From Gammaproteobacteria bacterium (GTDB lineage: Bacteria > Pseudomonadota > Gammaproteobacteria > Steroidobacterales > Woeseiaceae): 64,000 bases of DNA. The stretch lies in NCBI GenBank assembly GCA_013151645.1, contig JAADHU010000069.1:1-64000 (forward strand). The letters are read 5' to 3'. Below are positions 51,513 through 60,142 of this stretch, piece by piece; the first letter of the stretch is position 1, and every line of letters starts with the position of its first letter. The notes below the pieces were generated by a model. The model was not told where the DNA came from. It did no database searches and saw only the letters and a program-made list of their open reading frames with translations. The position numbers and the translations under genes are program-made.

Positions 51513-52670
51513 ATGACAAACACGGTATTCATCGCATTGCACGATCTCCGCCACCAAATGCGGCAGGGGTCGACACTGTTGTGGATATTCGTGATGCCGC
51601 CAATTTTTTTCTACTTTATCGGCACCGTGACCGGTGGGTTTTCGAGTGGCGTCTCGGGAGGGCTGGCGAGGCCGCTGGTCGTCGAGTCAGTGTCACCCGG
51701 CTTCCTGAAAGATCAGATCGACGCACGCCTGCGAGAAAACAATTTCGTTCCGCAATGGCGAGGAGATGCCGCGGTAGTCGCTGCTGAAGGAGTGGCCCGG
51801 CCGCGGCGCCTTCTTACGCTGCCCGAGGATCTTAGTGAGCGAATACTGGCGGGAGAACAGGTCGAGGCACGGTATGAGACGGCCGCATCGTCGATCTCGC
51901 GCGACTACGAGGCAATCCAGATACGTCGCAGTTTTTACACCGTGCTTGCCGACATCGTCGTTGCTGGCGCCCGTTCGGAAAAACCACTGTCTGAAGAAGG
52001 GCTGCTGGCATTGAACGACGCGCCCAGAATCTGGCGACTCGAGGTCAGTCCTGCGGGTCAGCGCCAGAAGATTCCAAGCGGATTCGAGCAGGCTATTCCC
52101 GGCATTCTTGTCATGTTTACTTTATTGGTTCTGCTCACCAGCGGTGCAGCGATGTTGGCGATCGAGCGGGCCGAAGGCCTGCTACGCCGTCTCGCATCGG
52201 CGCCGATATCCCGCACCGAAATTGTATGGGGCAAGTGGGGAGGGCGTATGGCGCTTGCAACGATGCAAATCGGCGCCGCGCTGGCCGTCGGCACGGTGCT
52301 TTTCAAGATGCAGTGGGGACCGAATTTCGGCATGGTCATGGTTGTCCTGGCTGCCTGGGCTGCGTTTTGCGCATCGGCCGGACTTCTATTGGGCAGTCTG
52401 GCGAAAACTGAGGCGCAGGCAAGCGGGCTCGGCGTGTTGCTCGCTAATTTGCTGGCCGCGCTGGGCGGATGCTGGTGGCCCATCGAGGTGACGCCCGAGT
52501 GGATGCAGGCGGTGCAGAAGATCCTGCCGACCGGCTGGACGATGGATGCCTTGCACAAGCTGATTAGTTTTCAGGCTGGCGCTGCGTCTGTACTACCCAA
52601 TATAGCTGCGTTGATGGCCGGCACACTGGTTCTGGGGATGATTGCCGTGAGACGATTTCGTTACGTCTGA
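51513..52670 (+). CDS. ABC-2 permease subunit 2
   Basis: The 385-residue partner permease follows 6 bases after the first subunit. It has the same topology: N-terminal helix STLLWIVMPPIFFY-like, extracytoplasmic domain and C-terminal helices beginning with ILVMFTLLVLLTSGAAML, then RAEGLLRRLASAPISRTEIVWGKWGG, a family-typical loop. ATG 51513 directly follows an in-frame TTG, and GGAG lies upstream; which codon is used is not certain. The 3' end overlaps the end of the convergent DUF2157-like gene by 10 bases. Confidence 0.85.
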   Translation: MTNTVFIALHDLRHQMRQGSTLLWIFVMPPIFFYFIGTVTGGFSSGVSGGLARPLVVESVSPGFLKDQIDARLRENNFVPQWRGDAAVVAAEGVARPRRLLTLPEDLSERILAGEQVEARYETAASSISRDYEAIQIRRSFYTVLADIVVAGARSEKPLSEEGLLALNDAPRIWRLEVSPAGQRQKIPSGFEQAIPGILVMFTLLVLLTSGAAMLAIERAEGLLRRLASAPISRTEIVWGKWGGRMALATMQIGAALAVGTVLFKMQWGPNFGMVMVVLAAWAAFCASAGLLLGSLAKTEAQASGLGVLLANLLAALGGCWWPIEVTPEWMQAVQKILPTGWTMDALHKLISFQAGAASVLPNIAALMAGTLVLGMIAVRRFRYV

Positions 52671-53680
52671 TTCGCTCTGGCCGCCCGTCTCCTGGACTCC
52701 GCGTACAAGATGAGACCAAGGGTCACGGCACCGGCAACGAAGCTGCCGAGTACCGGACCGAGGTGGCCCGCAACTTTCCAGAAGTACAGCGTGTAAGCCT
52801 GGATAATCAGGTAGGTCACGGCATAGCCCCGCAGCATTCGCACACCGTGCAATGTGCCGATCCTGAGCAGCGCAAGATTGAGGCCGGCCCATAGTATGTT
52901 GAACACCAGTAACTCACCCGCGCGTCCAAAATGACCACCGAAAATCGTACCGTAGTTACCGAACAGGGACATCAACCACAGCGACATTTCGCTGAAAAAT
53001 ACGCCGCCCGAAAGCCAGACTTTGAAGAAACCTTCATAGCGTTGCAGTCGATTTCGTTCTGCCTTGCGATGCAGCAGACTGATGCCGGCCATGAGCAAAC
53101 CGGCAACCAGGAATCGCATCGGGTAATTCATGCCGAACCAATAGGCACCCCAGCCGGATATATAGCCCGTGACACCGCCAAACCAGGTAAAGAAAACGAC
53201 GGTAACGAGAATGAGTAGCAGCACATTGCGCAGCAGGTAGGCCAGTGGTAACAGGATGAGCAGGTCGATCAGGAGCAACGCCGGCCAGTTTCCCGAGCCG
53301 CTGCTGTAGATCATTCCAAGCGTAAAGGTTAAACCAATAATGCACAGACTACCGAGTAGTTCGACGGAGCGCTTCGCCCAGATGAGTGTTCTTGCGCCCA
53401 GGCGTGAGCCGGTGTAAAAGCAGCCGGAAATCAGAACAGCCAGCAAGATCGCCAGGTTCTGCAAGGTCAGGGCGAAAAGTTCGGTGCCGAGGACCAGCAG
53501 TCCACCGGCCGAGGCAATGGCGCCGAATATGAGGAACCAGCGACTTAACGATGAGTAATCCCAGCGTTCCAGCGGGTATTCCGCGAGCAGTGAAGTTTGC
53601 GTTTCATTGTCAATGATCTCCGCACGCCGGAGCTTGGCAATTTCTGCGCGCATGATGCGCTTCATTCGTTTCGGGTTCAT
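52661..53680 (-). CDS. DUF2157-like membrane protein
   Basis: The 339-residue protein begins with a short soluble part (KLRRAEIIDNETQTSLLAEYP) like the N-terminus of DUF2157 proteins, then has about eight to ten membrane helices. GYISGWGAYWFGMNYPMRF and LYFWKVAGHLGP are notable segments. Its ATG overlaps the stop of the gene upstream (ATGA), so the pair is coupled. The two proteins look alike in layout, perhaps by an old duplication. No function is known for the family. Confidence 0.65.
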   Translation of the reverse strand: MNPKRMKRIMRAEIAKLRRAEIIDNETQTSLLAEYPLERWDYSSLSRWFLIFGAIASAGGLLVLGTELFALTLQNLAILLAVLISGCFYTGSRLGARTLIWAKRSVELLGSLCIIGLTFTLGMIYSSGSGNWPALLLIDLLILLPLAYLLRNVLLLILVTVVFFTWFGGVTGYISGWGAYWFGMNYPMRFLVAGLLMAGISLLHRKAERNRLQRYEGFFKVWLSGGVFFSEMSLWLMSLFGNYGTIFGGHFGRAGELLVFNILWAGLNLALLRIGTLHGVRMLRGYAVTYLIIQAYTLYFWKVAGHLGPVLGSFVAGAVTLGLILYAESRRRAARANQT

Positions 53681-54672
53681 GGCGTCGGCTCCGTGACGAA
53701 CCTCTTTGCCCGTTTTTCGAGTGCGACGCCGGCAATCATCGCCGCCATTCCGGCGATCAGGAAGAAGCTGCCTTTGGACAGGTCATCCCAGAAACTCTCG
53801 AACATGCGCGTGTAGATATCGATAGACAGAAAAACGATGCCGAAGCCCGTGAAACGCCCGTCGTGAAACCGGGCACCAAGAATGATCTGCACGATGCATG
53901 CGAAACTGAACAGGAGCACCGCGATCAGCTCGCCTCGTGGAAGCGAAAGGAACCAGAGGGACAGGTTTGCGTACAGCAAGCCCGTGACTACGTAGACCTG
54001 ACCGAAACCGACTTCGCGCCGATTGAGGTCGCGTTCCAGTACCTTTTCGTGCCACATGCCAAATACGATGGCAAGCGCTGCAACGATGAAGGTCAGGCGT
54101 TCATCCTGAATGCCCAGAAAATACGAACCGTGACCGCCGTAGCGATGCATATTGCCCAACGCATGAAATGCCAGCAGGACGCCGAGGATCAGCGGCCAGC
54201 GCAGGCCGTAACGATAGGCGGTGAAAAACGCGGCACCGGCGATGACAAGCATCAAGATTGGCCCGGCGAGCCGCATGCTGCTGCCGCCGAGCAATGCGTA
54301 CAACGCCAGCAGCGCGGCAAACGCGGCAATAAGACCCACCGTAACGAGCACCGCGCCCGTCAATGGATGGCGCTGCTCGGGATCGACCGCCATGCGCGTG
54401 CCTTTGCGCCACATATAAAATGAGAAGGCAAGTAGCACGAACGGCACCAGGTACTCGGCCGCCTTGCCCATACTCAAGCCGATGAAACCGATAACCGATG
54501 CGCCCAGCAACCAAACAGCGAAAAAGCCCAGCCAGCGGAGCAGGAGTCCCAGCATGGCTTCGTCACTTCGGTAGCGCGCCTTGAGCAATGCGAGCAGCTG
54601 GTCATCGATCAGTCCGCGATGACCCCATTGGGAAATTTGCTCGGAGACTTTTTCGGCCAATACGTTTCTCAT
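53677..54672 (-). CDS. DUF2157-like membrane protein, first of a pair
   Basis: The 331-residue protein has a soluble start (VSEQISQWGHRGLIDDQLLALLKARYR) followed by about ten membrane helices. The helix-rich body has LALYALLGGSSMRLAGPILML and RYGLRWPLILGVLLAFHALG. ATG 54672 was chosen because the homologous N-terminus begins there; a longer start at 54732 adds 20 residues with no family pattern. It is likely cotranscribed with the next gene and lies divergent from a flavoprotein gene. Confidence 0.65.
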   Translation of the reverse strand: MRNVLAEKVSEQISQWGHRGLIDDQLLALLKARYRSDEAMLGLLLRWLGFFAVWLLGASVIGFIGLSMGKAAEYLVPFVLLAFSFYMWRKGTRMAVDPEQRHPLTGAVLVTVGLIAAFAALLALYALLGGSSMRLAGPILMLVIAGAAFFTAYRYGLRWPLILGVLLAFHALGNMHRYGGHGSYFLGIQDERLTFIVAALAIVFGMWHEKVLERDLNRREVGFGQVYVVTGLLYANLSLWFLSLPRGELIAVLLFSFACIVQIILGARFHDGRFTGFGIVFLSIDIYTRMFESFWDDLSKGSFFLIAGMAAMIAGVALEKRAKRFVTEPTP

Positions 54673-54842
54673 AGTGTTGCAGGCTACCAGAGCAGGTGTC
54701 CTGCAGAAACCACTCAGATCACACACTTGCATCTGTCTGAAAACTGAACAGAAGCAGTGAATACGGTCTTGTCATGCCATTTCGCCGGGTTAGTGGCTCT
54801 GTACGTGGATTCACACTGCCTGTTATTCTTGCGAGCCTGACT

Positions 54843-56462
54843 ATGAATACCAAGACTCCCGGCTCTTTGCGCCTCGGTTACCGTTATCGCCCGAAACGAT
54901 TGGCGCCGCAATACGATGCGCTCGTCATTGGTTCCGGTATGGGCGGTTTGACGACCGCCGCATTGTTAAGCGAGCTTGGCTGGAAGGTCTGTGTTCTTGA
55001 ACAGCACTACACGGCCGGCGGCTATACCCACTCCTACGAACGCCACGGTTACGAATGGGATGTGGGTGTCCACTATGTCGGCGACGTTGGCACCCGAACC
55101 CGCACTCGACGGATGTTCGATTTTCTCTCCGGCGGCAAACTGGACTGGGCACCCATGGATGCAGAATACGATCGATTTTTTATCGGCGACAAGGTCTTTA
55201 GTGCGGTTGCCGGAAAGAAGGCTTTTCGCGATAACCTGGTGAATTCGTTTCCTGACGAAGAGCAGGCTATTGACGCCTACATGGAGCTGTTAGCGGAGGT
55301 GAGCGGCGCGTTGTCGGTACACAGTATGGGGCGGGTACTGAAACCCTGGCAACAGTCGCTGGCGGCGCCACTTATGAAGATGCGAATTCCTGCCAGCATG
55401 TATCGAAATACCTACGAGGTTCTCAGCGAACTAACCGATGATCAGGATCTGATTGCCGTACTGTGCGGGCAATGGGGCGATATGGGGCTGCCGCCCAGGC
55501 AGTCCGCGTTCATGATGCATGCGATGATTGCCCGTCACTACCTGTACGGTGGCTACTATCCGGTTGGCGGTAGTTGGCGTATCGCCGAGAGCATTATTCC
55601 GATGATTCGGAATGCCGGTGGTGAGGTATTTACTTACGCCCGGGTGAAGCAAATCCTTGTTGATGACGGCAAGATCACGGGCGTTGAGATGCAAGACGGC
55701 CAGCGTATCGACTGTCCTTGTGTCATATCTTCTGCCGGTACTGACAATACGTTCAGGCATTTGCTGCCAGCCGATGTAGTGGAGAGAACCGGTTACCAAC
55801 ATTTACTGTCGACGGTGCGCCCAAGTCTTGCTCATCTGTGCGTTTACATTGGCCTTAAAGCATCGGCGGAATCACTCGGCTTGCCGAAAACAAATTTCTG
55901 GATTTACCCACACAACGATTTCGACGCCGCCGTCGAGCGGTTCGTGGAGGATAAGGACGCACCCTTTCCAGTTGTCTATATTTCGTTCCCGTCCGCAAAA
56001 GATCCCGAGTACCTGAATCGCCATCCGGGTACAGCGACGATCGAAATAGTCGCGCCTGCACCGTACAAGTGGTTTGAGGAGTGGCGGGGCAGTACCTGGG
56101 GGAAACGCGGCGAAGACTACGATGCGTTGAAGGCGGACTTCGGTAAGCGCCTGATGCAGCACTTGTACGATAAGCTGCCGCAGTTAAACGGCAAAGTGGA
56201 TTACTACGAAGTGTCTACGCCGTTATCGACCGACTGGTTCGCCGGATACCAGCGCGGAGAGTTGTATGGCCTGGATCATACTTCGGAGCGACTGCAACAG
56301 AAGTGGCTGGGCCCACGAACGAAAATTCCCGGCCTATGGCTGACGGGACAGGATGTGCTCACGGCCGGCGTGACCGGTGCGATGATGTCCGGCATGTTGA
56401 CCACGATGGCAATGGTGGGCCTGCGGAAAATGACGCCGCTGATGAAACGTATCTACGCTTGA
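54843..56462 (+). CDS. RetSat/CrtI-like FAD-dependent oxidoreductase
   Basis: This 539-residue flavoprotein has the FAD Rossmann motif DALVIGSGMGGLTTAALLS near residue 26, followed by VCVLEQHYTAGGYTHSYERHGYEWDVGVHYVG, the typical second block of CrtI/RetSat-like oxidases. The C-terminal block is GLWLTGQDVLTAGVTGAMMSG. Such enzymes desaturate or saturate isoprenoids or other polyenes with FAD; the substrate here is unknown. ATG 54843 was chosen to begin close to the family N-terminus; an upstream ATG at 54774 is possible. Confidence 0.82.
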   Translation: MNTKTPGSLRLGYRYRPKRLAPQYDALVIGSGMGGLTTAALLSELGWKVCVLEQHYTAGGYTHSYERHGYEWDVGVHYVGDVGTRTRTRRMFDFLSGGKLDWAPMDAEYDRFFIGDKVFSAVAGKKAFRDNLVNSFPDEEQAIDAYMELLAEVSGALSVHSMGRVLKPWQQSLAAPLMKMRIPASMYRNTYEVLSELTDDQDLIAVLCGQWGDMGLPPRQSAFMMHAMIARHYLYGGYYPVGGSWRIAESIIPMIRNAGGEVFTYARVKQILVDDGKITGVEMQDGQRIDCPCVISSAGTDNTFRHLLPADVVERTGYQHLLSTVRPSLAHLCVYIGLKASAESLGLPKTNFWIYPHNDFDAAVERFVEDKDAPFPVVYISFPSAKDPEYLNRHPGTATIEIVAPAPYKWFEEWRGSTWGKRGEDYDALKADFGKRLMQHLYDKLPQLNGKVDYYEVSTPLSTDWFAGYQRGELYGLDHTSERLQQKWLGPRTKIPGLWLTGQDVLTAGVTGAMMSGMLTTMAMVGLRKMTPLMKRIYA

Positions 56463-56472
56463 TCTTGCAGCG

Positions 56473-57549
56473 CTAGCCGATGACCTCTGCATAGAGGCGA
56501 TAGACGTTCTTGCCCATCAGTTTTTCCAGGTTTCCTTCGGACATGCCACGTGCTTTCAGGCCATCCCAGATGGTTTCCATGCGCCGTGGTCCGTTCAGCT
56601 CATGGAAGTACAACGGCCAGTGTGTTGGATCGAAATTTTCGCCTTCTTCTCGCTTCAGTTCCGCCAGGTATTCGTCGGTCATGACCAGTCGGCGATGATC
56701 ACGGTCGCTGCCAATGCATACATGATCGATACCGGCAACATTGATAGCGTGTTCGATGTGCTCATAGTAAACAGGTAAGGCATTCTTGATCTTGTGAGTC
56801 ATGAAGCCGCGCATCTGCGTAACGCCAAACAGTCCGCCTTTGTCGGCGAGTGCGCGCAGGTTTTCATCGGTCGTATTGCGCGGATGATCGAACAGCGCTT
56901 TGCTGCAACTGTGCGAGACCATCACCGGTGCATTCGATGCGGCAATGGTGTCGGCCATGGTTTTCATACTGGAGTGGGAGAGATCAATCAACATGCCCAC
57001 GGAATTCATCTTGTCGACAAGCGCGTGGCCAAAGACGGTCAAACCGGATCCGTTATCTTCATAACAGCCGGCGCCGGCCCAGTTTTGATAGTTGTAGGTG
57101 ATCTGGCTGGAGCGTACACCCAGGCCATAAAAAATATCGACGTTGTCCAGGCTCTTGCCGAATTGCGTCGAGTTTTGAAACAGGTAAAACATCGATATTT
57201 TGCCGTCCTTGCGTGCCTTGTCGATGTCGGCAACGCTCGTCGCCTTGCGGTAGAACTCAGGTTTGCTGGCAATGAGGCGGTCGTATTCGAGAATGCCCGC
57301 CATTCCCCAGTCATAGGCCTGCGATTCGTAAGATTTTGGATCGCACAATGTCACGGTGATGGAATTCAGGCCTGAATCGATCATTTCGCGCACCAGTGAA
57401 TCGGTATAGACGGCACGAATCTCGCCCATCGCGTCAATGATGAGGGCTTTGTGCGTCGGCGATTTTCCGGCGGCCAGCCCAGTAGTGCTCGCGCCAATTG
57501 CTATTGCACCGGCGGCGGCACCCAATGTGAATTCTCGCCTGTTGAGCAT
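56473..57549 (-). CDS. Tat-exported M19-like dipeptidase
   Basis: The 358-residue protein has a Tat signal (LNRREFTLGAAAGAIAIGAST) and a renal-dipeptidase-like (M19) TIM barrel. GMLIDLSHSSMKTMADTI, PVMVSHSCSKALFDHPRNTTDE and VCIGSDRDHRRL hold metal and substrate ligands in the order of the family. It should hydrolyse dipeptides in the periplasm with zinc. The N-terminal metal region reads IIDAMGEIR where many members have an H-x-D; this site may be changed. ATG 57549 starts exactly at the Tat motif. A 408-base gap separates it from the divergent hipB. Confidence 0.82.
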   Translation of the reverse strand: MLNRREFTLGAAAGAIAIGASTTGLAAGKSPTHKALIIDAMGEIRAVYTDSLVREMIDSGLNSITVTLCDPKSYESQAYDWGMAGILEYDRLIASKPEFYRKATSVADIDKARKDGKISMFYLFQNSTQFGKSLDNVDIFYGLGVRSSQITYNYQNWAGAGCYEDNGSGLTVFGHALVDKMNSVGMLIDLSHSSMKTMADTIAASNAPVMVSHSCSKALFDHPRNTTDENLRALADKGGLFGVTQMRGFMTHKIKNALPVYYEHIEHAINVAGIDHVCIGSDRDHRRLVMTDEYLAELKREEGENFDPTHWPLYFHELNGPRRMETIWDGLKARGMSEGNLEKLMGKNVYRLYAEVIG

Positions 57550-57813
57550 GTCTTTCCCCTGAAAAATGCATTGCGATGGCAATAAGGTATGAGATGCCGG
57601 GCGATTAATAAACACGTGGCACGCGCCTGTTTATCGCATGGCGTAATTCGAATTCCGCCGTTGTTGGTGACGGAAATGAAAAGGCCTGTGTGCGCACGCT
57701 GTGTGCGAAGGGATTTAGCAGGATTCGTCGTGCAGAATCGAGCGCCGCCGAATTTAACCGGTCGGAGCAGGGATCATGCGTCTCGTCATGTTTTGTCGGT
57801 ATTGCGTTAATAG

Positions 57814-57829
57814 TCGTCATAAATGACGA
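57814..57829. promoter_or_regulatory. Perfect palindrome, candidate operator
   Basis: TCGTCATAAATGACGA is a perfect inverted repeat with 7-base arms and a 2-base centre, about 40 bases upstream of the candidate -35 box of hipBA. It could bind the HTH antitoxin encoded downstream. The link is inferred from position and symmetry only. Confidence 0.45.
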
Positions 57830-57870
57830 GAAATGATTGCAATAGATAATAAATCGCCAAAATAGCCGAA

Positions 57871-57899
57871 TTGTATCGAAAAGAAAAGTATGTTATAAG
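57871..57899 (+). promoter_or_regulatory. Candidate sigma-70 promoter of hipBA
   Basis: TTGTAT (57871-57876) and TATAAG (57894-57899) are separated by 17 bases and lie 58 bases before the hipB ATG. The -10 matches five of six consensus bases; the -35 is weaker. An adjacent TGGCGA half site (57910-57915) would overlap the start of transcription. Confidence 0.5.
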
Positions 57900-57957
57900 T
57901 CGTAAAAGGTGGCGAAAAATTGGTAACAACATCTATAACTCGGCGATAGTGACGAAT

Positions 57958-58308
57958 ATGAAGATATCTGCTCTCCTCTCTGATGATATTATCTTGTCTG
58001 AAATCGGCGCGCGTATTGCGCGCAATCGCCTGGATCGCCAATTGACCCAGGCAGCCCTGGCCGAACAGGCCGGTGTGGCCAAGCGCACCGTCGAACGCAT
58101 CGAATCGGGTGCGTCGGCACAAATGTCGAGCATGATCCGAATTTTCCGGGTATTGGGTTTGCTGCCGAATTTCGATCAGTTGATTCCCGAGGTCGGGTCC
58201 AGACCCATGGACCTGCTAAAACGCAAAGGGAAAGTGCGGCAGCGAGCCAGCGGCCGTCGCTATACGGCGAAAACCGACGAGGCATGGACCTGGGATGAAG
58301 AGACATGA
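57958..58308 (+). CDS. hipB: HipB-like XRE-family antitoxin
   Basis: The 116-residue protein has one XRE-type helix-turn-helix: ARIARNRLDRQLTQAALAEQ then AGVAKRTVERIESGASAQ (residues about 19-56). The C-terminal tail ends with the acidic TDEAWTWDEET, after a basic RKGKVRQRASGRRYTAK stretch. HipB-type antitoxins bind DNA to repress the operon and inactivate the partner kinase. ATG 57958 lies 58 bases behind the promoter; longer in-frame starts would cover the promoter. The stop overlaps the toxin start (ATGA). Confidence 0.82.
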   Translation: MKISALLSDDIILSEIGARIARNRLDRQLTQAALAEQAGVAKRTVERIESGASAQMSSMIRIFRVLGLLPNFDQLIPEVGSRPMDLLKRKGKVRQRASGRRYTAKTDEAWTWDEET

Positions 58309-59603
58309 CCACCATTGCCGAAGTTCGCTTGTGGGGCCGCACCATCGGCGCCGTCACACTGGGGGAGGGTGCGGACACGGCCACCTTTGAGTATGCCCCG
58401 CCGTTCGCGCGCAGCGGAATCGAAATATCACCGCTGGTCATGCCGCTTTCCAACCGTCTCTATGCTTTTCCGGAATTACCGAAAGAGACGTTTTACGGCT
58501 TGCCGGGCCTGTTATCCGATTCGCTTCCGGACAAATTCGGTAATGTATTGATCAATGCCTGGCTGGCCACGCAGGGTCGGCAAGCCGATTCATTCAATGC
58601 CGTCGAGCGTCTCTGTTACACGGGACAGCGTGGCATGGGGGCGCTTGAGTTTTCACCCGTCATTGGACCGAAAACACGACGCGCCAGTCAGATCCGAATC
58701 GACCGCCTGGTAGAGCTCGCGTCTGAGGTGCTGTCTCACCGCAATGATTTGCGCGTGTCGTTTGCCGATAGAGCTCGCGAACAGGCGCTCACCGACATTT
58801 TACGCGTTGGCACGTCGGCGGGTGGTGCCCGCGCTAAAGCGGTTATTGCCTGGAACCCCGCAACCAATGAAGTTCGATCGGGGCAGACGACGGCCGAGGC
58901 GGGCTTTGAATACTGGCTGCTCAAGTTTGACGGGGTGCAAGGAAACAAGGACAAGGAACTGGAGGATCCTCGCGGATACGGCGTGATCGAGTACGCCTAC
59001 TATACGATGGCAAAGGATTGCGGCATCGAAATCAATGAATGTCGCCTCTTTGAGGAAAACGATCGACGCCACTTCATGACGCGTCGCTTTGATCGTCTCG
59101 CGGACGGTCGAAAAATACACATGCAGTCGCTATGCGCGCTGGCACACTTCGATTTTAACCTGGCCGGCGCTTATGCCTACGAACAGGCATTGCTGGTGAT
59201 CCGTCAGCTGGGACTCCCGATGAGTACCGTTGAGCAGCAATTCCGCCGCATGGTGTTCAACATTGTGGCGCGTAATCAGGATGACCATGTCAAGAATATC
59301 GCCTTCCTGATGGATCAATCGGGTCAATGGGCATTGTCGCCGGCTTTCGATGTGACTTACAGTTTTAACCCGTCCGGTCGCTGGACGTCACACCATCAAA
59401 TGACCGTGAACGGCAAGCGGGACAGTTTCACGCTCGAGGATTTCAGGGCATGTGCGCGCAGTGCATCGATGAAGCGGGGGCGGGCGGAGGCAATCGTAAA
59501 CGAAGTCACGGCCGTTGTTTCCAGATGGCGAGACTATGCGGATGCGGCCGGTGTCATGCCGGCTCAGCGGGATGCTATCCAGGTTTCATTGCGCCTTGAG
59601 TAG
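58305..59603 (+). CDS. hipA: HipA-family serine/threonine kinase toxin
   Basis: The 432-residue protein is a full-length HipA: an N-terminal subdomain (EVRLWGRTIGAVTLGEG, ISPLVMPLSNRLYAF, GLPGLLSDSLPDKFGN), the ATP-loop segment VGTSAGGARAKAVIAWN, the kinase-type catalytic IVARNQDDHVKNIAFLMD (Asp, Asn) and metal-binding Asp in LSPAFDVTYSFN. HipA kinases phosphorylate a tRNA-synthetase or related target and slow growth. The target of this member is unknown. The Ser in the SAGGARAK loop corresponds to the autophosphorylated site region in E. coli HipA. ATGA overlaps hipB. Confidence 0.88.
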   Translation: MTTIAEVRLWGRTIGAVTLGEGADTATFEYAPPFARSGIEISPLVMPLSNRLYAFPELPKETFYGLPGLLSDSLPDKFGNVLINAWLATQGRQADSFNAVERLCYTGQRGMGALEFSPVIGPKTRRASQIRIDRLVELASEVLSHRNDLRVSFADRAREQALTDILRVGTSAGGARAKAVIAWNPATNEVRSGQTTAEAGFEYWLLKFDGVQGNKDKELEDPRGYGVIEYAYYTMAKDCGIEINECRLFEENDRRHFMTRRFDRLADGRKIHMQSLCALAHFDFNLAGAYAYEQALLVIRQLGLPMSTVEQQFRRMVFNIVARNQDDHVKNIAFLMDQSGQWALSPAFDVTYSFNPSGRWTSHHQMTVNGKRDSFTLEDFRACARSASMKRGRAEAIVNEVTAVVSRWRDYADAAGVMPAQRDAIQVSLRLE

Positions 59604-59675
59604 TGTCGAAAATATTTGACAGAAAGTAATAAATACCCGACACCCCACTGTAATCATTTCAGCAGGAGATTGCCG

Positions 59676-59909
59676 GTGGGCTTGTCATTTCAGGAAAAAA
59701 GCATCTGGGGCACATTGGTCATTACCGTGTCGGCCTATGCGTACTATTGTCTTCGTCTGCTCGGCGGTACCGATGGACGGCCAGTGGAGGAGATCGGCTC
59801 GCTGCTCGTCGGTGTGTTGACGGCGATAGTGGTCGCAGAAATTATCTACCACGTCGCCGAGATCATAAAATGCACGTTGCAACTCGTCGTTTACCGACGC
59901 GGTGTGTGA
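59676..59909 (+). CDS. Small two-helix membrane protein
   Basis: The 77-residue protein has two hydrophobic helices: WGTLVITVSAYAYYCLRLL and SLLVGVLTAIVVAEIIYHVAEIIKC, with a short charged loop between. GTG 59676 is used because CAGGAG lies nine bases before it; a longer frame from 59616 has no such site. A 70-residue HTH gene begins 3 bases after the stop. Small membrane proteins beside an XRE regulator are a recurrent pairing of unknown function. Confidence 0.6.
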   Translation: MGLSFQEKSIWGTLVITVSAYAYYCLRLLGGTDGRPVEEIGSLLVGVLTAIVVAEIIYHVAEIIKCTLQLVVYRRGV

Positions 59910-59912
59910 TCC

Positions 59913-60125
59913 ATGGCGTTTTCCAACAACATCCGGCGGTTACGGTTTGAGCAAGATCAGATGACACAAAAAACGTTGTCCGAACTTATTGGCGTGACGC
60001 GTCAGACGGTGAACGCGATAGAGGGGAACAAGTATTCGCCGTCGCTGGAAGTCGCGTTCAAGATAGCCAGGGTTTTCGATAAGACTGTTGAGGACGTATT
60101 CAGGTACGAACCGGAAATGAAGTGA
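59913..60125 (+). CDS. Small XRE-family regulator
   Basis: The 70-residue protein is one HTH-XRE domain: IRRLRFEQDQMTQKTLSELIGV, TRQTVNAIEGNKYSPSLEVAFKIARVF and a C-terminal DVFRYEP. It is of the compact YgzD/YozG-like type. It should bind DNA as a dimer, perhaps regulating the membrane protein gene immediately upstream. The pair stands just after hipBA but with a separate ribosome-binding site and 70-base gap. Confidence 0.85.
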   Translation: MAFSNNIRRLRFEQDQMTQKTLSELIGVTRQTVNAIEGNKYSPSLEVAFKIARVFDKTVEDVFRYEPEMK

Positions 60126-60142
60126 CGGCGGCCGTGTCCGGG

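Larger units (their letters stand above)
57550..57957. other. AT-rich intergenic region upstream of hipBA
   Basis: This 408-base gap between divergent genes becomes AT-rich from about 57815 on, unlike the rest of the window. It holds a sigma-70-like promoter, a palindrome and a pair of inverted TCGCCA/TGGCGA half sites at 57854-57859 and 57910-57915, all reported in separate entries or findings. Nothing was seen in 57550-57810. Confidence 0.6.

Noticed and set aside
57550-60125. Prophage or integrative element
   Set aside because: There is no integrase, phage gene, tRNA or direct-repeat boundary; only toxin-antitoxin-type genes are present.
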